This document shows positions 7,700 to 16,286 of a stretch of 64,000 bases of DNA, one piece after another. The DNA comes from Trinickia soli (lineage in GTDB: Bacteria > Pseudomonadota > Gammaproteobacteria > Burkholderiales > Burkholderiaceae): NCBI RefSeq assembly GCF_002879855.1, contig NZ_PNYB01000008.1, forward strand, positions 1-64,000, in the 5' to 3' direction. The notes below the pieces were generated by a model. It was given only the letters and a program-made list of their open reading frames with translations. It was not told the DNA's origin and ran no database searches. Each line of letters begins with the position of its first letter. The stretch's first letter is position 1. A program made the translations under genes and the position numbers.

Positions 7700-9733
7700 A
7701 TGCTTTCGGAACGTACTATTCGCAGACCTGATCCGCACCCGTTATGCTGTCTTGCGCTCGTAATCTCGATTGTGTTCGCGACGACCAGCGTTCGTGCCGC
7801 CACCGACGCGGACGCGGCATCGGCCAACGTCCCGATCGATCTCGCTTCGATGCCCCTGGAGGCATTGATGCAGGTAAAAGTCAGAACTGCCTCGTTATTC
7901 AGTCAGTCCGTCGCCGACGCGCCCGCGGCGGTGGTCGTGTTGACAGCCAAGGACATTCAGGCGTTCGGCTGGCGCACGCTCGCCGATGCCCTGGGTTCGC
8001 TGCCGGGCGTGTACACGACCTACGATCGCACCTACTCGTACCTCGGCGCGCGCGGCTTTCAGCGGCCCGGCGATTACAACAGCCGCTTCCTGCTGTTGAT
8101 CGACGGTATGCGCGTGAACGATTCGGTGTTCGATCAGGCCCCGATCGGCGACGACTTTCCGCTCGACATGGATCTCGTCGAGCGCATCGAATATGTGCCT
8201 GGCCCCGGCTCGGCCATCTATGGGTCGAACGCGTTGTTCGGCGTGATCAACGTGGTCACGAAAAAAGGCAGCGACGTCAACGGCGCGCAAGCCGCGGCAT
8301 CGGTCGGCAGCTTCGGCGAAAAGCGGGCGCGCGCCACATACGGATGGCATGGCGAACGCGGCGCGGATCTCGTCCTGTCGGCCAGCTCATACGTCCGCAA
8401 TGGGCAGGATCTCTACTACCCCGAATTCGCTACGCCCGATCAAAACAACGGCATCGCGCAAGGGCTTGACTACGACCGCGCGCAACAGTTGTTTGCAAAA
8501 TTCGCGTACGAGGGCTTTAGAATCAGCGCGGGTTACGGCAATCGCACGAAGGGCGTGCCGACGGCGCCCTACCAGGCGCTGTTCAACGCGCCACAAAGCA
8601 CGACCGATACGCACAGCTTCATCGATGCAACCTATAGCCATGCCATCGCGAGCGGGGTTGAAATCGCGTCGGAAGTCTATTGGGAGCGCTACGACTACCA
8701 CAGCGTCGGCTTGTTCGGTGCGCCCCCGCTCGCCAATTTCGACGGCGACAAGGCGATCTGGTATGGCGCCGACGTGCATGCCACGCTCACCTCGGTGCCG
8801 CGCAACAAGCTCGTTTTCGGTGTCAGCGCGATGCGCGACGCACGCCGCAATCAGTTCAACTACAACATCGATCCGTATCAACAGATCCTCGACGATCGAC
8901 GCAGCAGCAATTCGATCGGCGTCTATGCCGAAGATGAGATCCAATTGCCTTGGCGGTTCACATTGAACGCGGGGCTGCGCGTGGACCGGGAAAGCGCCTC
9001 CGGAACGAACGTCAGCCCGCGCCTCGCGTTGAACTACAAGCCGACCGACGCCGACACGTTCAAGCTTCTGTATGGGCAGGCCTATCGCGCGCCCAACGCG
9101 TACGAACTGTATTACACCATCCTTGGCGCGGGCGGCCAGCTCGGCAATCCGTCGCTGAAGCCTGAGCGCATCACGACGACCGAATTTGTCTACGACCGGG
9201 CGCTCGGCGAAAACGCGCACGCAACCGTATCGCTATTCCACTACGATGCGCGCGACCTCATCACCGAAACGCTCGATCCATCGGGACTCTACGTCTTCGA
9301 CAATGTGGCCCGTGCCGAAGCGCGCGGCATCGAACTCGCCTACGAGCAACACATCGCGTCGTTCGCCACGATCCGCGCGAGCTATTCATGGCAGATCGCC
9401 CGCGACGGCGAGACGGGGGCCGTGTTGCAAAACTCGCCACGGCATCTGGGCAAACTCAACGTCACGGTGCCGCTGTTTCACCATGCCGCGCGCCTCGGCG
9501 CCGAAGTGCGATGCGAATCGGCGCGATTGGCCGAAGCGGGTTCGGCGGCCGGATTCTGTCTCGGCAACGTAACGATCGGCAGCGAGCGCCTGATTCCGCA
9601 CGCCGACGTATCGTTCTCGGTCTACAACGTCACCGATAAACGGTACGCGGACCCGGCCGGGCCGAACTTCACGCAGAATGTGATCCCGCAGCAAAGCCGG
9701 ACCTTGCTGCTCAAGCTCGTCTACGGTTTCTGA
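7700..9733 (+). CDS. TonB-dependent outer-membrane receptor
   Basis: Outer-membrane gated porin of 677 residues for high-affinity uptake of an unknown ligand. A signal peptide covers about residues 1-34, followed by the plug domain (DAPAAVVVLTAKDIQAFGWRTLADALGSLPGV), the plug motif RIEYVPGPGSAIYGSNALFGVINVVTKKG and a C-terminal beta-barrel with terminal aromatic LLLKLVYGF. The start codon has no clear Shine-Dalgarno sequence. It is one base away from the YfiR-like gene and surely co-transcribed with it. There is no ABC importer or TonB/ExbBD next to it, so its output may be signalling as much as uptake. Confidence 0.92.
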   Translation: MLSERTIRRPDPHPLCCLALVISIVFATTSVRAATDADAASANVPIDLASMPLEALMQVKVRTASLFSQSVADAPAAVVVLTAKDIQAFGWRTLADALGSLPGVYTTYDRTYSYLGARGFQRPGDYNSRFLLLIDGMRVNDSVFDQAPIGDDFPLDMDLVERIEYVPGPGSAIYGSNALFGVINVVTKKGSDVNGAQAAASVGSFGEKRARATYGWHGERGADLVLSASSYVRNGQDLYYPEFATPDQNNGIAQGLDYDRAQQLFAKFAYEGFRISAGYGNRTKGVPTAPYQALFNAPQSTTDTHSFIDATYSHAIASGVEIASEVYWERYDYHSVGLFGAPPLANFDGDKAIWYGADVHATLTSVPRNKLVFGVSAMRDARRNQFNYNIDPYQQILDDRRSSNSIGVYAEDEIQLPWRFTLNAGLRVDRESASGTNVSPRLALNYKPTDADTFKLLYGQAYRAPNAYELYYTILGAGGQLGNPSLKPERITTTEFVYDRALGENAHATVSLFHYDARDLITETLDPSGLYVFDNVARAEARGIELAYEQHIASFATIRASYSWQIARDGETGAVLQNSPRHLGKLNVTVPLFHHAARLGAEVRCESARLAEAGSAAGFCLGNVTIGSERLIPHADVSFSVYNVTDKRYADPAGPNFTQNVIPQQSRTLLLKLVYGF

Positions 9734-9734
9734 C

Positions 9735-10283
9735 ATGCGAGCCACGCGATCTCGACTGAGTCTTGCCGGGGCGTGCGCATGCGCCATGGCGGCCTGCGCA
9801 TGTATCGGGATGCGAGCGCACGCGCAGGTGGATCTGTACTCACTCGAAGCGGCTTACATCTATAACTTCACGGAGTTCACCGAATGGCCGGCCGCTCGTT
9901 CAGCCGGCGGCGTACTTGCCGTCTGCGCCAATCCCCGCACCGAGCTGGGTGCCGCACTGTCCAAGCTGGACGGACGAGTGGTCTCGGGGCGAACCTGGCA
10001 AGTTCAGCCTGTACCGGAAGGCACTGAAATCGGTACGTGCAACGTGCTTATCGTCGATGACGCCGCTTCGAACGCCGCCATCAAATCGGCGAGCGCACGC
10101 GACGTACCGATCCTCGTCGTGCGCGCGGCCGATGTCGACACCGGCGACGGCGACGGCTCCTATATCGTTACGCTGACGCGTGAGGGCGATCGGCTTCGCT
10201 TCGACATCGACAATAAGGAGGCAGTACGCCGCCACCTCGGGCTCAGCTCGAAGCTGCTCCGCCTGGCAAGGAACGTCACATGA
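9735..10283 (+). CDS. YfiR family (DUF4154) periplasmic protein
   Basis: Exported protein of 182 residues with a signal peptide ending near AHA (about residue 30) and the family hallmark YSLEAAYIYNFTEFTEWP right after it. In Pseudomonas, YfiR is a periplasmic repressor that binds the sensor part of the diguanylate cyclase YfiN (TpbB). Here the next gene is a YfiN-like cyclase overlapping by four bases (ATGA), so the same inhibitory role is a fair inference. Cys residues (CANPR and GTCNVL) could form the redox-sensitive disulfide known in YfiR. Confidence 0.88.
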   Translation: MRATRSRLSLAGACACAMAACACIGMRAHAQVDLYSLEAAYIYNFTEFTEWPAARSAGGVLAVCANPRTELGAALSKLDGRVVSGRTWQVQPVPEGTEIGTCNVLIVDDAASNAAIKSASARDVPILVVRAADVDTGDGDGSYIVTLTREGDRLRFDIDNKEAVRRHLGLSSKLLRLARNVT

Positions 10284-12178
10284 AGCACAGCGGACATCAC
10301 GGCCCGAGCCCGATGAAGGAAATGGCGCGCATCAAGCTCGCCGGGTTCGGCGTCGCCTTGCTCGTCTCGGGTCTCGTCTTGTTGCTCTACCAAGCGCTTT
10401 CGCTGCGCTCGGCGCTGACTGCCGACGCCAACGTGCAGGCCGACATGATCGCCGACAACGTCGCGGCCGCCCTCATGTTCGACGACTCGAAATCGGCGCA
10501 GGAGGTGCTGCGCTCGCTGCGCAAAGTGCCCTATGTCGAAAGCGCCGGCATCTATACGATCGACGGCAAACGCTTCGCGACTTATGCGCGCCCGGGCCTC
10601 GCCAGCGCCGAACTGTTCGAAGCCAACCCTGACAAAGTGAAGCCGACGAAGCGGCGTCTGTCGTTCGACGACGTCTTCGTGGCCGCAAGCATCGTGCAAA
10701 ACGGCAAGCCACTCGGCTCGGTCGTCGTCGTGGCCACCACCCAGAAGATGATCCAGGAACTGCTGCATTACGCGGCGTTCATTGTTGGCGCATCGCTTTG
10801 CGCGCTGTGGATTGCGTTCGTGGTGACGTCGCGGATGAGCGCCCGCATCGCTCAGGCCGAGAAGAAGCTCGAATACCTGGCCTCGACCGATCCACTGACG
10901 GGGCTGCCAAACCGGCGTGCGTTCTATGACGAATTGAACGAACGGCTGCAACGTGGAGCAAACGCGTGCTCGCGCGCCGCTTTGATCCTCGTCGATCTCG
11001 ACGATTTCAAAACCGTCAACGACACGCTCGGTCACGGCGCCGGAGACGAACTGCTCAAGCACGTCGCCGTCGCGCTGCGACAAAGCGTACGGATGGCCGA
11101 TCTCGTGAGCCGGATCGGCGGCGATGAGTTCGCCGTGCTGGTCACGATCGCAAAAGAAAAAGCCGAAGGAATACGGACAGCCGAACGGATTGCGCGCGCC
11201 CTTGCGCGCCCCTTCGATCTACCGCGGGCAAGCGTCGTCGCGAGCGCAAGCGTGGGCGTGAGCGTGTTTCCCGACGACGCGATCGATGTCGCCTCGCTCG
11301 TCAGCAGCGCCGACATCGCGCTCTATGCGGCAAAAGGCGTAGGTAAGAACGCAGCCGTGGAATTTCACCCGAGCATGACCGTCGAAGCGCGCAGACGCGC
11401 ACGGCTTGAGACGGAGCTGCGCAAGGCGATCGAAACGGATGCGCTGCATCTCGTCTATCAGCCCCAGTTCGAATGCCGCACAGGTCGTCTGCTCGGCGCG
11501 GAGGCTCTGGCGCGCTGGGTTCACCCGGTCGACGGCGAAATTGCGCCAAGCGAATTCGTCGCTGTCGCCGAAGATAGCGATCTGATTGTGGCGCTTGGCC
11601 AATGGGTGCTGAGGCGAGCCTGTCGCGACGCAGCACGCTGGAATGCGGAGCAAGGCGTCGAGATTCATGTGGCCGTCAACGTGTCGGCACGCCAATTGCG
11701 GCAAGCGCAGTTCAGCGAAGATGTTAAGGCGGTGCTCGCCGAAAGTGGCCTTTCTCCGCATCTGCTCGAACTCGAGCTGACCGAGAGCCAACTGATGGCG
11801 AATATGACCGCCGGCGTTGATGCGATGCGCCGACTTCGCGCGGCAGGCATCCGCTTATCGCTCGACGATTTCGGAACGGGCTACTCGTCCCTGTCGTACC
11901 TGCAGTCCTTCCCGGTCAACAACCTGAAGATCGATCGTGCCTTTATCAAGCCATTGCCGCAAGCGGGACAGCCGATCGTCACGGCCATCATTTCAATGGC
12001 CCACAGCTTCGGCATTGCCGTCGTCGCCGAGGGCGTCGAAGATCCGGCGCAACTGGCCTGGCTCAGCGATGCAGGCTGCGATATCGTGCAGGGTTACCTG
12101 ACAGGCAGACCGATGTCGCTCGAAGCCGTCACCCTGCTGTTGTCCAGCGAATGCGAGGACCCGGAGCCGCTCGTATGA
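10280..12178 (+). CDS. YfiN-like diguanylate cyclase/phosphodiesterase (GGDEF-EAL)
   Basis: Inner-membrane c-di-GMP enzyme, 632 residues. Two membrane helices (about 18-40 and 163-183) bracket a CHASE8-like periplasmic sensor. The GGDEF domain has an intact GGDEF motif (280-284) with RMAD five residues before it, matching the RxxD inhibitory site. The EAL domain keeps EAL (408-410), the Asn in AVNVSARQ, DDFGTGYSS (529-537), the Lys in NNLKIDRAF and VAEGVE, so both activities look intact. The usual YfiN lacks an EAL domain; this one can probably both make and break c-di-GMP. It is the last gene of the TonB receptor-YfiR-cyclase operon. Confidence 0.92.
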   Translation: MKHSGHHGPSPMKEMARIKLAGFGVALLVSGLVLLLYQALSLRSALTADANVQADMIADNVAAALMFDDSKSAQEVLRSLRKVPYVESAGIYTIDGKRFATYARPGLASAELFEANPDKVKPTKRRLSFDDVFVAASIVQNGKPLGSVVVVATTQKMIQELLHYAAFIVGASLCALWIAFVVTSRMSARIAQAEKKLEYLASTDPLTGLPNRRAFYDELNERLQRGANACSRAALILVDLDDFKTVNDTLGHGAGDELLKHVAVALRQSVRMADLVSRIGGDEFAVLVTIAKEKAEGIRTAERIARALARPFDLPRASVVASASVGVSVFPDDAIDVASLVSSADIALYAAKGVGKNAAVEFHPSMTVEARRRARLETELRKAIETDALHLVYQPQFECRTGRLLGAEALARWVHPVDGEIAPSEFVAVAEDSDLIVALGQWVLRRACRDAARWNAEQGVEIHVAVNVSARQLRQAQFSEDVKAVLAESGLSPHLLELELTESQLMANMTAGVDAMRRLRAAGIRLSLDDFGTGYSSLSYLQSFPVNNLKIDRAFIKPLPQAGQPIVTAIISMAHSFGIAVVAEGVEDPAQLAWLSDAGCDIVQGYLTGRPMSLEAVTLLLSSECEDPEPLV

Positions 12179-12197
12179 AGCCTCGTCAAACGGCCTG

Positions 12198-13496
12198 CTA
12201 CAGATCGGCGTTCGATGCCGTAAATGCGCTGAACGCCGTATGGGTCGGATCGATCGGTGCAAGGTCGTTCATCACGATACCGAACGTCTGATCGCCGCTG
12301 ATCAAGTCGTAATACATCACCGCCTGTATCCCTTCGTTCTTGCGCGCCGCGTAAAAGCGCTGCAGTTTTTGTTTGACGTAGTCCGCACGGAATTGCTCGC
12401 TTTCCTCCGGCGCCGCGTTCCACTCGGTAATCATGAACGGCACGCCGTAGCGCGCCTTGCAATAGGCCGGCAAATTGAAGCCCGGACCTGCACCGTCGAT
12501 CCCGATCGCGAAGATGTCGCCGTACGGCTGATAGTTGTGCCAGGTCGTGATGTCCCAGCGCATCTTGCGATAGCCACCCGAACCGTCCGGCTGCTCGCCG
12601 TCCCACAACAGGTCCGATGCGCCAATGTCGGCCACGGTGAAGTTCACTGCGCACTTCGCGCTGGGCTGCACCGACTTGACGCCGTCGATCATCCCTTGAA
12701 TCGCGCCGCGCAGAATCGGCCAGTTCGTGTTGTTGAAATCGTGGGGGCCGGTGCCTGCCTGCCGCGAATCGAGAATGATCGCCCTGTCGCGCGTGAGCTC
12801 GTTGCCGCACTCGTACATCGTGATGCCGTGAGGCGCCAATGCTTTCGCAACGGCCGCCGCGCCCGCACGATTCGCGATATAGGCGTCGTGCTCGCTGGCG
12901 TACAGGTTACCGTGACCGTCGCGCAACCCGTAGTTCAACAGCGGCAGCAGCGTGAAGCCGACTTGCCGGAATGCATCGGCCAATGCGATCACCGGCTTCA
13001 GTTGTGCATCGACGGCGACGCAGCCGACCCGATAGCTTGTGCAACCGAGCGCTTGCAACGCCGCGATGATCTGCTGCGGCGTGAGCGCGTAATCGTAGTG
13101 ACCGTTGATGCCGTAAAACGCACCGCTTGGCACGCTCATCGGCGTGCGCGGATCCCTGCACGGCAGCCAGCGATTGGCCCACGTCATGACGTAAAACTGA
13201 CCGCCCGTCCCGCGCTGATAAATCATGCCTCCATACCAAAGCAAAAGGCTCACGTTGTAAGAGTCCTTGTCTTTCACACCATTTTTGTAGACGAATCCAT
13301 TGCGAGTAGTCCATACGTTACCGAGTCGATCGACGATCGACGTAGCGGAAGGAATGACCGTGCCGTCAACGGATGGCGCCGCAACATTGCTTGTTGCGAA
13401 AGCTTCGTCTGCGCCTGCGCCACTCAATGCAACGAGTACTTGGCCGCCGGCGATGGCGGCCATCTGGCCCAGGAATCGACGTCTCTTGGTGATCAC
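12198..13496 (-). CDS. Tat-exported clan GH-A glycoside hydrolase-like protein
   Basis: Probable secreted polysaccharide hydrolase of 432 residues. The start is GTG 13496, 6 bases after GGAGG, giving a twin-arginine signal (KRRRFLGQMAAIAGG). Residues about 50-112 form a small Trp-rich domain (DRLGNVWTTRNG, LLLWYGGMIYQ, GQFYVMTWANRW). A TIM-barrel follows: YECGNE places the acid/base at E233 and FMITEWN the nucleophile at E358, the spacing seen in GH5/GH39-type enzymes. The linkage cut is unknown. It converges on the GGDEF-EAL gene with 19 bases between stops, which makes a role in exopolysaccharide turnover tempting but unproven. Confidence 0.78.
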   Translation of the reverse strand: MITKRRRFLGQMAAIAGGQVLVALSGAGADEAFATSNVAAPSVDGTVIPSATSIVDRLGNVWTTRNGFVYKNGVKDKDSYNVSLLLWYGGMIYQRGTGGQFYVMTWANRWLPCRDPRTPMSVPSGAFYGINGHYDYALTPQQIIAALQALGCTSYRVGCVAVDAQLKPVIALADAFRQVGFTLLPLLNYGLRDGHGNLYASEHDAYIANRAGAAAVAKALAPHGITMYECGNELTRDRAIILDSRQAGTGPHDFNNTNWPILRGAIQGMIDGVKSVQPSAKCAVNFTVADIGASDLLWDGEQPDGSGGYRKMRWDITTWHNYQPYGDIFAIGIDGAGPGFNLPAYCKARYGVPFMITEWNAAPEESEQFRADYVKQKLQRFYAARKNEGIQAVMYYDLISGDQTFGIVMNDLAPIDPTHTAFSAFTASNADL

Positions 13497-13862
13497 GTAA
13501 AAGCCTCCATGGCGAATAAACAGGGTTAGGTACGACCCTTGCGAGGTCGGCCGTTCTGACCTGTTGTCAGCCGAAAGAGTTCGACGTAATTTTGAATTTT
13601 CTGCCGGACGTTCTGGTACTTTTTGCTCGACAGCCCTGTCTGATTCGCTTCGATCGGCCAGATGGCTGGCGTGCATGTGTGCGTCAAGGCTGCATCGTTT
13701 TCGGCCCGTCTCCGCTTGCGCAGGGGTGTGCGGCCACTCGTTGATCGATGCGCCGACCTGACCCGTGCATCGCATGGTGCATTCGTATGGACGGCGTATC
13801 ATGCGTCAATTCTCCAAGCACCATCGCGCCGGCCTCCGAAGCCGGCTGCCGCCTCCTCGCTC
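13497..13862. other. Intergenic region, 366 bases
   Basis: This stretch lies between the hydrolase gene (-) and the DUF3820 gene (+), so it is divergent and should hold both promoters. It has two short inverted repeats, CGACC-N7-GGTCG (near 13534-13550) and CTGAC-N5-GTCAG (13556-13570). Neither is strong enough to name. I see no clear promoter pair and no convincing small gene. Confidence 0.4.
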
Positions 13863-14114
13863 ATGAACACGCAAGATCTCGAACGCCTCGTGACGCTGGC
13901 CATGCCATTCGGGAAATACAAAGGCAGGTTGATTGCCGACCTGCCCGGCCACTACCTCAACTGGTTCGCTCGCGAAGGTTTTCCACCGGGACAAATCGGG
14001 CAATTGCTGGCGCTCATGCAGGAGCTCGACCACAACGGACTGCGCGCGTTGCTCGAACCGCTGCGCGATGCGAAGAGAACGAACGATTTCAGCTTTCCTC
14101 ACGATAGATCGTGA
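13863..14114 (+). CDS. DUF3820 family protein
   Basis: Small cytoplasmic protein of 83 residues. It has the compact family signature MPFGKYKGRLIADLPGHYLNWF near the N-terminus and a helical C-terminal half. A longer open frame upstream of ATG 13863 (to 13662) has no protein-like features, so the short start is preferred. Family function is not established; some relatives have been suggested to be nuclease-associated. The gene converges on the aminotransferase gene (stop 14143). Confidence 0.82.
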   Translation: MNTQDLERLVTLAMPFGKYKGRLIADLPGHYLNWFAREGFPPGQIGQLLALMQELDHNGLRALLEPLRDAKRTNDFSFPHDRS

Positions 14115-14142
14115 TATGTAGGACAGGGATCGACGTGCCGCC

Positions 14143-15300
14143 CTACATTCCCCAAGCGGTGCGCACGCGCGCGCGGATGTCCGCAAGTCTCGCCACCGGT
14201 TCGTTCGCGAAGACGAATCGCAAGTACCGCCCCGCGTGCGGTCCCCACCCTTTCATCGGCGTCGCGGCAACGTCGGCCTTTGCGAGCAGCAAGCGCGACG
14301 CTTCGTCGGATGCGAGCCCCAGTTGCTCGGTGTCGATCAGCAACGACCATCCGCCGTCAGGGCGAATCACGGGCAGATCGCGCAACGCGGTAAGCAGGAA
14401 ATCACGTCTTTCCTGCCATTGCGCGACGGCCTGCGCCACGCCGTCGTCGTTCGACGTCAACGCCGCGGTCGCACCCGGCATGCCGATGCCGACCTGACAC
14501 ACGACGTTCGATAGGCTCGTCAAACGAACGTCGGCCATGATGGCCGCAGGGCCGACGATCCAGCCCACGCGCCAACCGATCATTCGATATTCCTTCGACA
14601 CCGAGCCCACCGTGATCGTGCGTTCGCGCATATCGGGCAAAGCTGCAGGCTGGATCACGGGCTGGCCGTCGAAGACGATGCGCTCCATCGCAGCGTCGTA
14701 GACGAGCCACGCATTCGCGCGACGACAGTGCGTGCCAATCGCATCCCATTCCTGCGCGTTGGCCACGAAACCGCTTGGCATCGACGGCGACATGACGAGG
14801 AAAACACGCGTGCGCTCGCTGACGGCTGCCGCGAGCGAATCGAGATCGAGCCGCCACCCGTCGGCGCCCGGCAGCAATCGCGCGAACCTCGGCACGCCTC
14901 CGGCCAGCCTCACCCGGTTGATGAGCCCGGCGTAGGTGGGATCGGTCAGCACGACTTCGTCACCCGGCTCCAGAATCGACAACAGCACGTTGAGAATGCC
15001 GGCGAGGCCACCGGCCGACACGATGCATTCCGTGTGCGGATCGTAGTCGATACCCGTCGACCCGCGCATCCGCGCAACAACCGCTTCGCGCAACGCCGTC
15101 TGCCCCGTGAACGGCAGGTAGCTGTTCGCGTCGTCGTCATCGATGGCTTCGTGCGTACGCGCCAAGGCCTCGGGCGGGGGCCTCAAGTCCGTATCGAGAT
15201 TTTCGAGCCGTAGAATGTTGCGATTGCGCTCGGCATCCGCGGCGTCGCCCATCTTGTCGACGCCGATGCCGGGTATGTCCTTCAAACGGGAGACGGTCAT
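14143..15300 (-). CDS. Fold-type I PLP-dependent aminotransferase
   Basis: Cytoplasmic aminotransferase of 385 residues, class I/II (AspC-like group). The PLP lysine is in SVSKEYRMIGWRVGW; the N-terminal pocket SYLPFTGQTALREAV, the DPTYAG loop, the cofactor Asp in VYDAAMERI and the C-terminal substrate Arg in RYLRFVFAN are all visible. GGAGGAG sits 3 bases before ATG 15300. Substrate is unknown. The gene is divergent from a GntR/FCD regulator across only 36 bases that hold a 16-bp palindrome, so it is very likely the regulator's main target. FCD regulators usually sense small carboxylates, consistent with an amino/keto acid pathway. Confidence 0.87.
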   Translation of the reverse strand: MTVSRLKDIPGIGVDKMGDAADAERNRNILRLENLDTDLRPPPEALARTHEAIDDDDANSYLPFTGQTALREAVVARMRGSTGIDYDPHTECIVSAGGLAGILNVLLSILEPGDEVVLTDPTYAGLINRVRLAGGVPRFARLLPGADGWRLDLDSLAAAVSERTRVFLVMSPSMPSGFVANAQEWDAIGTHCRRANAWLVYDAAMERIVFDGQPVIQPAALPDMRERTITVGSVSKEYRMIGWRVGWIVGPAAIMADVRLTSLSNVVCQVGIGMPGATAALTSNDDGVAQAVAQWQERRDFLLTALRDLPVIRPDGGWSLLIDTEQLGLASDEASRLLLAKADVAATPMKGWGPHAGRYLRFVFANEPVARLADIRARVRTAWGM

Positions 15301-15321
15301 GGCTCCTCCGCTTCGTGAATG

Positions 15322-15337
15322 TTTTAATATATTAAAA
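15322..15337. promoter_or_regulatory. 16-bp perfect palindrome, likely GntR operator
   Basis: TTTTAATATATTAAAA is a perfect palindrome in the 36-base gap between the aminotransferase and gntR genes, an AT island in GC-rich DNA. Its last A is the first base of the gntR start codon. It contains TAATAT/TATATT candidates for -10 boxes on both strands; for the aminotransferase a TTGCAG -35 sits 18 bases upstream inside the gntR coding region. Bound repressor would block both genes. Confidence 0.75.
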
Positions 15338-15999
15338 TGAAGAAGTCGCCGACTGCAAAGTTTTTTTCGGAGTCGCTCGCCGATCGTCTGCGCACGCGCA
15401 TCCTTCGCGGCGAGTTGTTGCCGGGTGCGCAGTTGCGGCAGGACAGGATTGCGCAAGAGTTCGGCACGAGCCACATCCCCGTGCGCGAGGCGTTTGCGCA
15501 GCTCGAAGCGCGCGGATTCGTGACGATCATCCCCAATCGAGGCGCCTTCGTTTCGGCCATGACGCGTGACGAGGCCGAGGAGCTGCAAGCGATGCGCGTC
15601 GCACTCGAGTTACTTGCCCTCGATTCGGCCATCGATGCATTCGGCGCTCAGGACGCGGCGGCGGCGCGCGCCGTGCTCGAGCTCGATCGCGAAGCCGGCG
15701 ACGTCGATCAATGGTCGAAGGACAACTGGGCGTTTCATCGGGCGATTTATGCGCCGTGCGGCAAGCACCATTTGATGAACGTGCTCGAATCGTTATGGCA
15801 GAAGGCCGATCGTTACTTGCGGCTCGTCTGGCAATTGGCGTCGTGGCAAAGCACATCGTTCGCCGAGCATCTACGGATACTCGAAGCGGTCGAGGCCAAA
15901 GACAAGCGCCTCGCAAAGAGACTGACGAAGGAGCACATCACCGCCGCCAGCACCGTGATGCTCGACGCCTTGAGCAGTCATCAAGCGGACACCAAGTGA
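15337..15999 (+). CDS. GntR-family (FCD) transcriptional regulator
   Basis: DNA-binding regulator of 220 residues. The winged helix-turn-helix covers about residues 10-75 (LADRLRTRILRGELLPGAQL, IAQEFGTSHIPVREAFAQLEARG), followed by an all-helical FCD ligand domain with metal-binding-type histidines (NWAFHRAIY, FAEHLRILEAV). The start codon overlaps a perfect palindrome and no Shine-Dalgarno sequence precedes it; a -10-like TAATAT ends 7 bases before the ATG, so the mRNA may be leaderless. It probably represses itself and the divergent aminotransferase. Confidence 0.9.
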   Translation: MKKSPTAKFFSESLADRLRTRILRGELLPGAQLRQDRIAQEFGTSHIPVREAFAQLEARGFVTIIPNRGAFVSAMTRDEAEELQAMRVALELLALDSAIDAFGAQDAAAARAVLELDREAGDVDQWSKDNWAFHRAIYAPCGKHHLMNVLESLWQKADRYLRLVWQLASWQSTSFAEHLRILEAVEAKDKRLAKRLTKEHITAASTVMLDALSSHQADTK

Positions 16000-16286
16000 T
16001 GGCGCAATAATGTGCCGGTATGTCAGGCAACGCACACGGCATGTGCGGAAAGCCTCACATAGTAAGCACACAGGCGAGCACACTGAGCGGCACATCGAAT
16101 GGCCGCTGCAGGTGGCGCGAGTTATCCCCACATTCTGTTGGCAATGCTGTGGACAAACTGCAGATTGACTGCGTAAGTTATTGATCGGATTGAGAAGTAG
16201 ATACCGTGCTCGTATTTGAGCGACACGCGCCCCGTCGTTGTCCTTATCGTTGTCGTCGATACACTCGCCCATCGGGAGTTTTAGCC

